A stretch of DNA of 24,619 nt from a bacterium. Its GTDB lineage: Bacteria; Patescibacteriota; Minisyncoccia; JACQLN01. Below are positions 6,713 to 13,293 of the stretch, in pieces. Where the stretch lies: NCBI GenBank assembly GCA_030697855.1, contig JAUYOU010000022.1, forward strand, positions 1 to 24,619. Reading direction: 5' to 3'. Below the pieces are notes generated by a model. That model made no database searches. It saw nothing but the letters and a program-made list of their open reading frames with translations, and was not told the DNA's origin. A program made the position numbers and the translations under genes. Position 1 is the first letter of the stretch. Every line of letters begins with the position of its first letter.

Positions 6713-8037
6713 TTTTAGAAATTAAAAAAATAATAAGAAAAGTTTTACCTAAAAGATTTTACGATTATTTTCATTGGTGCGTTTCTTTGGTTGGGGCTAT
6801 AAAAAATAAATTTCCAGCGCGCGAACTTACAGTTATTGGTGTAACGGGTACAAACGGAAAATCTACAGTGGTTCAACTTTTGCACGAAATTTTTACAGAT
6901 TTTGGTTTAAATGTAGCGTCTACTTCTACCATAAGATTTCGTATTAAAGATAAATACGAAGACAATAAACTTAAAATGACTATGCCGGGCCGTTTTGCCT
7001 TGCAAGATTTTTTGCGAAAAGCTGCCAGCGCCGGCTGCCAATATGCGATTGTAGAAGTTACTTCGGAAGGTTTAAAGCAGAACCGTGCTGCCTTTATAAA
7101 TTTTGATGTTGCTGTTTTAACCAATGTTCGGCCGGAACATATAGAAAGTCATGGTTCGTTCGAAAAATATAAAAAGGCCAAAGGCATACTTTTCGATTCC
7201 TTAAAGAAAAAAACTATAGACAAATTTTTAATACCTAAAAAAAATAAAAAAATAAGTGTAATAAATTTAGATGATCCCTCGGCTTATTATTACTCTGGCT
7301 TTAATGCAGACGAAAAAATAGGCTACGGTTTATTAAAAGAAAATATGCGTTCGGGTGTTAGAAATAATTTTATTCCAGAAAATATTAAGTTTTCTGCTGG
7401 TGGTGTAGAGTTTATTTTAGAAGAAGAAAAATATGTGAGCCCGCTTTTGGGCGACTTTAATTTATATAACACTTTGGCTGCTATTGCTGTGGCTAGGGCC
7501 TACGAAATTCCACACAAGCACATTAAAAAAGCTATAGAAAACTTTAAGGGTGCACCGGGTAGGCTAGAAATTCTTCAGGAAAAACCTTTTTTGGTGGTTA
7601 TAGATTACGCTCACACGCCCGATGCTTTAGAAGCGGTATATAGGGTAGCAAAATCTTTTTGGGTTAAGAATAATCATAAGTTAATTGGTGTTTTGGGTGC
7701 GGCGGGTGGCGGGCGCGATAAATGGAAAAGAAAAGAAATGGGTACAATTTCCGAAAACTACTGCGACGAAATATTTTTAACAGATGAAGACCCTTATAAC
7801 GAAGATCCAGAAAAAATTGTTAACGAAGTTGCTAAGGGAATTAAGCATAAAGAATACAGAAAAATTATGGATAGGCGATTGGCTATTCGCGAGGCTTTAG
7901 AAAAAGCAAAACACGGCGATGTGGTTTTAATAACTGGAAAAGGTGCCGAAAAAACAATGATGACTAAGTTTGGCGCTATGGATTGGGATGAAAAAGCTAT
8001 AGTTTTAGAAGAAATAGATAAGTTGAATAAAAAATAA
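6709..8037 (+). CDS. murE: Mur ligase family protein, UDP-MurNAc-tripeptide synthetase type (MurE-like)
   Basis: ATP-dependent amide ligase of peptidoglycan precursor synthesis in the cytoplasm, adding the third stem-peptide amino acid. The 442-aa protein has P-loop GTNGKS (residues 47-52), the central-domain segment TNVRPEHIESHGSFEKYKKAK, and the C-terminal segment VIDYAHTPDALEAVY followed by GAAGGGRDKWKRKEMG, all in MurE order. Where meso-diaminopimelate enzymes have DNPR, this protein reads DEDPYNEDP, so the amino acid added is uncertain. It is shorter than typical MurE (about 490 aa), mainly at the N-terminus. It overlaps ruvA by 4 nt and is followed 17 nt later by a membrane protein gene. 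Confidence 0.88.
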   Translation: MILEIKKIIRKVLPKRFYDYFHWCVSLVGAIKNKFPARELTVIGVTGTNGKSTVVQLLHEIFTDFGLNVASTSTIRFRIKDKYEDNKLKMTMPGRFALQDFLRKAASAGCQYAIVEVTSEGLKQNRAAFINFDVAVLTNVRPEHIESHGSFEKYKKAKGILFDSLKKKTIDKFLIPKKNKKISVINLDDPSAYYYSGFNADEKIGYGLLKENMRSGVRNNFIPENIKFSAGGVEFILEEEKYVSPLLGDFNLYNTLAAIAVARAYEIPHKHIKKAIENFKGAPGRLEILQEKPFLVVIDYAHTPDALEAVYRVAKSFWVKNNHKLIGVLGAAGGGRDKWKRKEMGTISENYCDEIFLTDEDPYNEDPEKIVNEVAKGIKHKEYRKIMDRRLAIREALEKAKHGDVVLITGKGAEKTMMTKFGAMDWDEKAIVLEEIDKLNKK

Positions 8038-8054
8038 TATATCAAAACAAAAGT

Positions 8055-8603
8055 ATGAAAATAAAAGAAATAATTTTAGCGTTGGCGATAGTAGTGGTGT
8101 TGAATCTGTTTTTTAATTATGGGGTTTTTACTTTTTATAAAGAACCTAAGCTTGAAAACTTTTGTTCAGCCGAACTAACTCAAAAAGTTTATACCGAAAA
8201 AGTTTCGTGTGAAGCCGCGGGTGGGCGATGGTACGAAAGTAGTCAGGTTAATTACAATGGGCAAATAGTGCCTGTAAAACCAGATCCTCAAGTAGTAGGT
8301 GCAACTAGTTGGTGTGATTCTACAGATAAATGTCGTAAAGATTATGATACCGTTCGAAATGTTTATAACAGAAACGTGTTTATAGTTTTGATTGTTCTTG
8401 GTTTGGTATCGTTAGGTTTGGGTTTTCTTGTTATAAGCGCATCGGCAGTGGCTAATGGATTTTTAGGTGGTGGTTTACTTTCGCTTATAGTCGGTACGAT
8501 TCGTTATTGGTCGGATATGAATGAATACTTACGATTTATAGTTTTAGGTATTGCGCTCGCAATGTTGATTTGGTTGGGGTATAAAAAGATTAAGAGTAAC
8601 TAA
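8055..8603 (+). CDS. Membrane protein with a cysteine-containing external loop
   Basis: Function not recognised. The 182-aa protein has an N-terminal TM helix (about 7-27), then a region of about 75 residues with four cysteines (FCSAEL, VSCEAAGGRW, WCDSTDKCRKDY), then three closely spaced TM helices (about 104-124, 126-148 and 156-176). If the loop is outside the membrane, the cysteines could form disulfides (inference). Similar proteins occur as conserved hypotheticals in CPR genomes (recollection, not checked). It lies 17 nt after the Mur ligase and may be in the same operon; a cell-envelope role is possible but unproven. A strong terminator follows. Confidence 0.8.
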   Translation: MKIKEIILALAIVVVLNLFFNYGVFTFYKEPKLENFCSAELTQKVYTEKVSCEAAGGRWYESSQVNYNGQIVPVKPDPQVVGATSWCDSTDKCRKDYDTVRNVYNRNVFIVLIVLGLVSLGLGFLVISASAVANGFLGGGLLSLIVGTIRYWSDMNEYLRFIVLGIALAMLIWLGYKKIKSN

Positions 8604-8611
8604 GTAATTGG

Positions 8612-8627
8612 GTAATTACGTAATTAC
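8612..8627. repeat. 16-nt palindrome GTAATTAC doubled
   Basis: GTAATTACGTAATTAC is both a tandem repeat of GTAATTAC and a perfect palindrome, placed immediately before the terminator stem. It could be a protein-binding site or part of an extended terminator hairpin. Confidence 0.45.
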
Positions 8628-8651
8628 AAAACCCGCGCAAAGCGGGTTTTG
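8627..8651. terminator. Intrinsic terminator, possibly bidirectional
   Basis: Perfect 10-bp stem with arms CAAAACCCGC (8627-8636) and GCGGGTTTTG (8642-8651) and a 5-nt loop. The arms carry A-runs before and T-runs after the GC core, so it could work in both directions. It ends the ruvA-murE-membrane-protein unit. Confidence 0.8.
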
Positions 8652-8677
8652 AGTTACCAATTTACTTTTAAAATTGC

Positions 8678-8707
8678 TTGAATTTGGTGTGTTGTAAATG
8701 GTAATAT
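8678..8707 (+). promoter_or_regulatory. Promoter of the exonuclease-WYL gene
   Basis: -35 TTGAAT (8678-8683), 18-bp spacer, -10 TAATAT (8702-8707). The -10 ends 6 nt before the ATG at 8714, predicting transcription from the start codon itself (leaderless). Confidence 0.65.
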
Positions 8708-8713
8708 CGTCTA

Positions 8714-9520
8714 ATGCAACAAGATAAAAGATTGGTTTTTGATGTAGAAACTCAAAAAGAACTCGCCGAAGTTGGTGGTTTTAGAAATGTTCACTTGTTG
8801 GGTATTTCTGTGGTTGGTGTTTACACTTACGCCGACGATACTTATAAAGCCTACGAAGAAAAAGATTTACCGGAACTCGAAAAGGTAATGGCAGACGCCA
8901 GCTTAATAATTGGTTTTAATACCAAACATTTCGACAATCAAGTTATACAACCTTATTTTAAAAATTTTACTATTGCCGAAGCCCCCACACTAGATTTAAT
9001 GGAAAAACTGGAAGCAGTTTTGGGGTACAGGCCGGGTTTAGGTGCTTTGGCTAGTGCAACATTGGGCGAGCAAAAATCTGGGCATGGTTTGGAAGCTTTG
9101 CAGTGGTACAAAGAAGGCAAGATAGACCAAATTAAAAAATATTGTTTGCAGGATGTTAAATTAACTAAAGAAGTTTATGAATATGGTTTAAACCATGGCT
9201 CAGTGTTGTTTGAATCTAGGGTGAGCGGTTTGCAAACTGTGCCGGCAAGTTGGTTTAACGATAAAGAAAAAAAAGATATCCAAGCAATTTTAGCCGATGC
9301 ATATAAGAATAAAAAATTAGTAGAGATAGATTATGTTTCTATGAAATCTGAAGACGGCGAAGAAGCTCGCAAGAAAAGAAACATAGAAATTTATTCTATA
9401 AACAAAGATACTATAGAGGCTTATTGCCATACCAGAAAAGATAAAAGATATTTTAAAGTTCACAGAATTTTAGATGCTAGAGTTATAGACGAAGAGCATA
9501 AAATTCCAAGTTTGTTTTAA
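8714..9520 (+). CDS. DEDDy-type 3'-5' exonuclease domain fused to a WYL-like domain
   Basis: The N-terminal part (about 1-165) is an RNase-H-fold exonuclease related to the YprB/DnaQ group. It has FDVET (motif I, DxE), GFNTKHFDNQ (motif II, NxxxFD) and YCLQDVKLTKEVYEY (motif III, YxxxD), giving a full DEDDy metal-binding set for cutting DNA or RNA from 3' ends. The C-terminal part (about 190-268: LVEIDYVSMKSEDGEEARKKRNIEIYSINKDTIEAYC...KVHRILDARVID) resembles a WYL domain, a ligand- or nucleic-acid-sensing module found in regulators and defence proteins. The fusion suggests a nuclease controlled by a bound ligand (inference). It is preceded by its own promoter and followed by a large hairpin. 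Confidence 0.8.
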   Translation: MQQDKRLVFDVETQKELAEVGGFRNVHLLGISVVGVYTYADDTYKAYEEKDLPELEKVMADASLIIGFNTKHFDNQVIQPYFKNFTIAEAPTLDLMEKLEAVLGYRPGLGALASATLGEQKSGHGLEALQWYKEGKIDQIKKYCLQDVKLTKEVYEYGLNHGSVLFESRVSGLQTVPASWFNDKEKKDIQAILADAYKNKKLVEIDYVSMKSEDGEEARKKRNIEIYSINKDTIEAYCHTRKDKRYFKVHRILDARVIDEEHKIPSLF

Positions 9521-9561
9521 GGGCTTACCCCAAGAGCGTTAGTGATTGGTTGGTAAACCTT

Positions 9562-9613
9562 ACCCAGCACCTTTTCAAAGTAAAAATATCTTTATCTTCA
9601 AAAGGTGCTGGGT
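9562..9613. repeat. Long hairpin with 14-bp perfect arms
   Basis: ACCCAGCACCTTTT (9562-9575) pairs with AAAAGGTGCTGGGT (9600-9613) around a 24-nt AT-rich loop that contains a smaller AAAG/CTTT pair. A second, bulged hairpin (CATTTTGT...ACAAAATG, about 9617-9654) follows. The region lies between the exonuclease-WYL gene and the YkuK gene. It could be a transcript-end stabiliser or a small structured RNA; it lacks a T-run, so it is not a classical terminator. Confidence 0.6.
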
Positions 9614-9669
9614 GCTCATTTTGTGACTGCTTGTAAATTCGCAGACAAAATGGCATATTACTAAAACTG

Positions 9670-10164
9670 ATGATAGACAATAAATTTAATAGCCCGTCTA
9701 AGGGTGTTATGCCAATAGCCGAAGTGATTAGCGATGTTTACGATTACCTTCACGAAAGCGCTAAACATAAATACCAAGTTATAGTTGGTACCGATTCCCA
9801 AGTATATATAGACCGCACAGATTTTGTGACGGCTATTGTTGTGCGCCGAGTTGGTTCTGGTGGCAGATATTTTTGGGCGCGCCAAGAACATAAAAACTTT
9901 AAAACACTTCGTGAAAGAATTTATACCGAAACTTTAAAATCTTTAAGTGTGGCGGAAGTTGTTTACAAAAATTTATTTGAATCTTTAAAGAAAGAAGATT
10001 TGTTGGATAATTTTAATTTCGAAATCCACGTAGATGTTGGCGAAAATGGCGCTACACGCGAAATGATAAAAGAGGTAGTAGGTATGGTTAGGGGAAATGG
10101 TTACGAAGTGAAAACTAAACCAATGTCTTTTGGGGCTTTTGTTGTTGCTGACCGTCACACTTAA
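9670..10164 (+). CDS. YkuK/DUF458 family RNase H-like protein
   Basis: Member of the YkuK (DUF458) family, predicted to have an RNase H-like fold; the biochemical role is not established. Visible signatures in the 164-aa protein are the N-terminal NKFNSPSKGVM, the first strand VIVGTDSQVY with an acidic residue placed as in RNase H folds, HVDVGENGATREMIKEVVGMV with a second acidic pair, and a final KPMSFGAFVVADRHT. The length is normal. The ATG at 9670 has no Shine-Dalgarno; CATATT (about 9654-9659) lies 10 nt upstream. It follows another RNase-H-fold gene on the same strand but is separated from it by hairpins. Confidence 0.85.
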   Translation: MIDNKFNSPSKGVMPIAEVISDVYDYLHESAKHKYQVIVGTDSQVYIDRTDFVTAIVVRRVGSGGRYFWARQEHKNFKTLRERIYTETLKSLSVAEVVYKNLFESLKKEDLLDNFNFEIHVDVGENGATREMIKEVVGMVRGNGYEVKTKPMSFGAFVVADRHT

Positions 10165-10192
10165 ACAAGTTTTTTAACTAAGTTATGCTGGC

Positions 10193-10220
10193 TTGACAAT
10201 GGCTATAAATAGTGTATAGT
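10193..10220 (+). promoter_or_regulatory. Sigma-70-type promoter for the orphan pair at 10271-10883
   Basis: -35 TTGACA (10193-10198) and -10 TATAGT (10215-10220) with a 16-bp spacer. A leader of about 45 nt ends in the purine-rich ribosome-binding site GGGAGGGAGAAG (10259-10270). Confidence 0.78.
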
Positions 10221-10270
10221 TAAACTATTCAGCAAAAGAAAGCACCTTTTAACCTCTTGGGAGGGAGAAG

Positions 10271-10594
10271 ATGGGTACTGTTAAAAGCTTGGAATTCTGG
10301 GTGGTCATGTTGACGACCATCGCCGTAGGGTCAGTCACACCCTTCATTGCGCCGATTTTGGTTGGTGCTGGGGTGATGTTACTTTCTATCCTAGTCATCA
10401 CTTTTTATGTGAGAGAGGAGTCAGGAAAGGCTTATTTGTCTCCGGTCTTCACAAAAATGGGTCTTTTCATGGGATACGATGGCGGAAGCGCCGAGTACCC
10501 AGAAAAGCCTGGCCCCATATTCAGGGGAATCGGGATTGGGTCCATCGTATCCTGGTTGGTGATATCCATCGTTGGATACTACCAGCTACATTAG
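10271..10594 (+). CDS. Orphan membrane protein, about three TM segments
   Basis: Unrecognised 107-aa protein. Hydrophobic stretches at about 9-26 (FWVVMLTTIAVGSVTPFI), 28-48 (PILVGAGVMLLSILVITFYV) and 84-104 (IGIGSIVSWLVISIVGYY) suggest three membrane helices, with a soluble loop containing GYDGGSAEYPEKPGP between the second and third. The start is secured by a strong upstream ribosome-binding site and a near-consensus promoter. Codon use is more GC-rich than in neighbouring core genes. It is separated from the next orphan gene by a perfect 21-nt palindrome. Function is unknown. Confidence 0.78.
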   Translation: MGTVKSLEFWVVMLTTIAVGSVTPFIAPILVGAGVMLLSILVITFYVREESGKAYLSPVFTKMGLFMGYDGGSAEYPEKPGPIFRGIGIGSIVSWLVISIVGYYQLH

Positions 10595-10602
10595 ACAAAA
10601 TC

Positions 10603-10623
10603 ATAAGAGCATGATGCTCTTAT
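10603..10623. repeat. Perfect 21-nt palindrome between two orphan genes
   Basis: ATAAGAGCAT, one central G, then ATGCTCTTAT. It lacks a T-run, so it is more likely an operator, an RNA processing hairpin or a weak attenuator between the two genes. A smaller GGAAT/ATTCC repeat follows (10633-10644). Confidence 0.55.
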
Positions 10624-10673
10624 AAATTCTACGGAATGGATTCCAAACAATTTCATACGAGGGGAGAAATCGT

Positions 10674-10883
10674 ATGAGCATACACAGTTCTTCAGTGAGC
10701 GGCAATCATCAGACTAGGCTACCGAGTAGCTTTGGTCATAATGACAAGGCTCGCGACAAGAAAGCGAATGCAGCGAAGCAGGTTGAAGTGAGTCAGGTGA
10801 GGGCTGTTCAGGGCGCCGGTATCTATGGCGCTCGTGGACGGGCAGTTCTCGAGAGCTTGAACATTCTCATCTGGACCGCTTAG
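10674..10883 (+). CDS. Orphan small basic protein
   Basis: Unrecognised protein of 69 aa, preceded by a strong ribosome-binding site (AGGGGAG at 10660-10666, 7 nt before the ATG). The N-terminal half is polar and rich in Ser, His, Asn and Lys (HSSSVSGNHQTRLPSSFGHNDKARDKKANAAK) and probably disordered; the C-terminal half has a Gly/Ala/Arg stretch and ends with a short hydrophobic segment. A strong terminator 25 nt downstream of the stop supports a real transcript. It may share the promoter at 10193 with the membrane protein. The coding call rests on the ribosome-binding site and terminator rather than on homology. Confidence 0.62.
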   Translation: MSIHSSSVSGNHQTRLPSSFGHNDKARDKKANAAKQVEVSQVRAVQGAGIYGARGRAVLESLNILIWTA

Positions 10884-10907
10884 ATGTTGATCGATGATCT
10901 TTCTGTG

Positions 10908-10940
10908 CCGGAGTGGAAACACTCCGGTTTTTTATTTTTT
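10908..10940 (+). terminator. Intrinsic terminator with GAAA tetraloop
   Basis: Perfect 8-bp stem CCGGAGTG (10908-10915) / CACTCCGG (10920-10927) closed by GAAA and followed by a long T-rich run. Confidence 0.9.
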
Positions 10941-10954
10941 CGTCTGCGAAAAAA

Positions 10955-11036
10955 TACCCTGCCATCGACTTGGCTCTGAGGGGCCGCTCAGGCCCTCGAA
11001 CGGGAACGAGCCCGCGAGTTGAAGGGTTCCCTTAAT
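10955..11036. other. GC-rich structured stretch before rnhB
   Basis: A GC-rich island in AT-rich surroundings. It contains a GAGGGGCC/GGCCCTC hairpin (about 10979-10997) and GGGAAC/GTTCCC arms (about 11002-11032) followed by TTAATTTTTT, which could be a terminator. No ORF with a convincing start and no tRNA cloverleaf was found. It may be a small non-coding RNA or a gene remnant. Confidence 0.35.
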
Positions 11037-11045
11037 TTTTTGCGC

Positions 11046-11051
11046 TATAAT
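11046..11051 (+). promoter_or_regulatory. Consensus -10 of rnhB, leaderless start
   Basis: TATAAT (11046-11051) lies exactly 6 nt before the ATG at 11058. No clear -35 at normal spacing and no Shine-Dalgarno are visible, so the transcript probably begins at the start codon. Confidence 0.6.
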
Positions 11052-11057
11052 CCACTC

Positions 11058-11681
11058 ATGCATGATTTAGTTTTAGGCATAGACGAAGCAGGTAGGGGTT
11101 GCGTTATTGGTCCGCTCTTTTTGGGAGGGTTTTTAATTTCCGAAGAAGATTATTTAATAGATAAATTAAACGATCTTGGTGTTACGGATTCAAAATTACT
11201 TGTGGCTAAAAAAAGAGAAAGCATAGCTAAAGAGATTAAGAAAATTGCGTATGGCTACAAAGTTATTAAAATTAGTCCAGCCGATATAGATAAATATTCA
11301 ATAAACGAATTAGAAATTAAATATTCAGCAAAATTAATTAATCATTTTTTACCAAATAGAACATATTTAGACGCACCGGTTTCGCGCGCTGGAATAAAAA
11401 AGTATTGTAGTTCGATAAATCATCTTTGTTTAAATAAAAAACATAAAATTATTGGGGCAAATAAAATGGACAGCACAAATATTGCGGTAGCTGCTGCGTC
11501 CATTTTAGCTAAGTCGGAACGCGAAAAATATGTTAAAATTTTAAAAAAGACCTACGGAGATTTTGGTTCGGGCTATCCATCGGATTCAACAACAATAGAT
11601 TGGCTTCGTTGGTGGAAAGCTAAAAAAGGCGAATGGCCGGTAATTGTTCGTAGAAAATGGCAAACTCTAAACAATATTTAA
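11058..11681 (+). CDS. rnhB: Ribonuclease HII
   Basis: RNase HII cuts the RNA strand of RNA-DNA hybrids and single ribonucleotides embedded in DNA. The start is moved to ATG 11058: it gives the usual N-terminus HDLVLGIDEAGRGCVIGP, whereas the in-frame start at 11019 would lie upstream of the consensus -10 TATAAT. The resulting 207 aa is the normal length. Asp9 and Glu10 (IDEAGRG) are the first catalytic acids; LDAPV and NKMDSTNIAVAAASILAKSERE hold the remaining conserved segments. The next gene begins 1 nt after its stop, so the two RNA nucleases form an operon. Confidence 0.94.
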   Translation: MHDLVLGIDEAGRGCVIGPLFLGGFLISEEDYLIDKLNDLGVTDSKLLVAKKRESIAKEIKKIAYGYKVIKISPADIDKYSINELEIKYSAKLINHFLPNRTYLDAPVSRAGIKKYCSSINHLCLNKKHKIIGANKMDSTNIAVAAASILAKSEREKYVKILKKTYGDFGSGYPSDSTTIDWLRWWKAKKGEWPVIVRRKWQTLNNI

Positions 11682-11682
11682 A

Positions 11683-13041
11683 ATGAAACTATATTTTTAT
11701 GGTGGTGCAGGTGTGGTCACCGGTGCTAATTATCTTTTAGAATGCGCAGGCACAAAAATTTTAATTGATTGTGGTTTGCAACAGGGTGGGCGAATGGCCG
11801 AGAAAGAAAACTACGAAAAATTTTCATACGATCTATCAACTATAGATGCTGTTTTTATAACTCATGCTCATTTGGATCATGTTGGCAGAATCCCGAAACT
11901 TTATAAAGAAGGTTTTAGGGGCAAAATTTTTAGTACTCACGCTACGCTAGATCTGGCCCGTGTTAATTTGGACGATTCCCTGCATTTATTAGAAAGAGAA
12001 GCCGAAGAAACTGGTTTGGAACCGTTATTTAATGAAAACGATTTGGTTGAGTCTTGGAAACTAACGCACGGCCGTTCTTATGGCGAAGAAGTTAAGATTA
12101 GTAATAATGTTAGAGCTTTTTTTAAAGATGCTGGGCATATTCTAGGCTCATCAATAATAGAATTTTATCTTACGGAAGAAAAACGCAAAGTTAAAATTGT
12201 TTTCTCGGGGGATTTAGGAAATTCTCCAACGCCTCTTTTAAAAAACACAGAGGTTATAACTGAAGCTGATTATGTTTTGGTGGAGTCGGCTTACGGCGAT
12301 AGAATTCACGAAGATCGTTCTCAAAGAAAAGAAAAATTAAAAGAAGTTATCGAATCTGTTGTAAAAAATGGCGGAACATTAATGATTCCAGCTTTTGCTT
12401 TAGAAAGAACTCAAGAATTACTTTTCGAACTAAACGACTTGGTAGAATCTGGCAGAATTAAAAAAATGCCGATTTTTATAGACAGTCCTCTTGCTATAAA
12501 GGCAACAGCGGTGTATCAAAAATATCCGGATTATTTTAATAAAGAAGCTAATTATTTAATTAAATCGGGCGACGATCTGTTTAATTTCCCAGGCCTACAG
12601 TTTTCTTTAACCACCGAATCTTCTAAGGCTATAAACGAAGTTTTGCCACCTAAAATTGTAATTGCGGGTTCGGGTATGTCGGAAGGAGGGCGGATACTAC
12701 ATCACGAACGCCGTTATTTATCCGATCCAAAATCTGTTCTTTTAATGATTGGTTATCAAACACACGGCACGTTAGGGCGTAGGCTTTTAGATGGCGCGCA
12801 AGAAATAAAAATGTTTGGCGAGGTTGTTCCGGTGCGTGCTGAAGTTAAAGCTATTGGTGGTTATTCGGCTCACGCCGATCAAATCGGTCTTTTAAAATGG
12901 GTAAGTGCTATTAAAGGCGTTAAGAAGGTTTTTGTGGTGCAAGGCGAAGAAGGGCCAGCGACAACACTAGCGGGTAAAATCAAAAATGATTTAGGCATAG
13001 AAGCAATTGTCCCGCATGCGGATCAAATGATTGAGTTATAA
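11683..13041 (+). CDS. Metallo-beta-lactamase/beta-CASP RNA nuclease
   Basis: Member of the MBL-fold, RNA-specificity (beta-CASP, YSH1-like) nucleases that cut RNA as endo- or 5' exonucleases. The zinc-binding motif THAHLDHVGR is at residues 60-69 (H61, H63, D65, H66). Further ligands are in the DAGHILGSS and FSGDLGN segments. Beta-CASP motifs follow: PAFALERTQELL, IDSPLA, then AGSGMSEGGRILHH and GGYSAHADQIGL near the C-terminus. The 452-aa length matches the family. It begins 1 nt after rnhB. Past its stop come a long hairpin and a 24-nt palindrome that mark the left edge of the DGR. Confidence 0.93.
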   Translation: MKLYFYGGAGVVTGANYLLECAGTKILIDCGLQQGGRMAEKENYEKFSYDLSTIDAVFITHAHLDHVGRIPKLYKEGFRGKIFSTHATLDLARVNLDDSLHLLEREAEETGLEPLFNENDLVESWKLTHGRSYGEEVKISNNVRAFFKDAGHILGSSIIEFYLTEEKRKVKIVFSGDLGNSPTPLLKNTEVITEADYVLVESAYGDRIHEDRSQRKEKLKEVIESVVKNGGTLMIPAFALERTQELLFELNDLVESGRIKKMPIFIDSPLAIKATAVYQKYPDYFNKEANYLIKSGDDLFNFPGLQFSLTTESSKAINEVLPPKIVIAGSGMSEGGRILHHERRYLSDPKSVLLMIGYQTHGTLGRRLLDGAQEIKMFGEVVPVRAEVKAIGGYSAHADQIGLLKWVSAIKGVKKVFVVQGEEGPATTLAGKIKNDLGIEAIVPHADQMIEL

Positions 13042-13084
13042 AAATCCTAAACCTAAAATCTAATTTCTAAATAGCGACTAATTT

Positions 13085-13136
13085 ATTTTCTATTGAAGTC
13101 TCACTTCGATAGAAAATGGTATGTACATACCATTTT
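13085..13136. repeat. 14-bp hairpin overlapping a perfect 24-nt palindrome
   Basis: ATTTTCTATTGAAG (13085-13098) pairs with CTTCGATAGAAAAT (13104-13117), with one G-T pair and a 5-nt loop. The right arm overlaps a perfect 24-nt palindrome at 13113-13136 centred on GTAC (half-site AAAATGGTATGT). The two folds are mutually exclusive. Lying just upstream of the DGR target promoter, the palindrome is a candidate operator or element boundary. Confidence 0.7.
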
Positions 13137-13177
13137 AGCTATAGGGTGGTCACAAAGTATTGAACCATAACATGGGG

Positions 13178-13206
13178 TTGACTTTTATCTGGTTATTATA
13201 TATACT
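13178..13206 (+). promoter_or_regulatory. Promoter of the DGR target gene
   Basis: -35 TTGACT (13178-13183), 17-bp spacer, -10 TATACT (13201-13206). It is one of the strongest promoter matches in the window. The predicted leader of about 80 nt ends with AAGGA (13281-13285), 8 nt before the ATG at 13294. Confidence 0.82.
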
Positions 13207-13293
13207 AAATACAGTACTTAAAAACTGGTTTATCTAGCGCTCCGGCAGATGTCCGTGAGCAAAAAGATAGCCAAAAAAGAAAGGATATTGACC

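Noticed and set aside
10955..11036. Possible tRNA gene
   Set aside because: GC-rich hairpins are present, but no cloverleaf, anticodon stem or T-loop in the correct spacing could be drawn.
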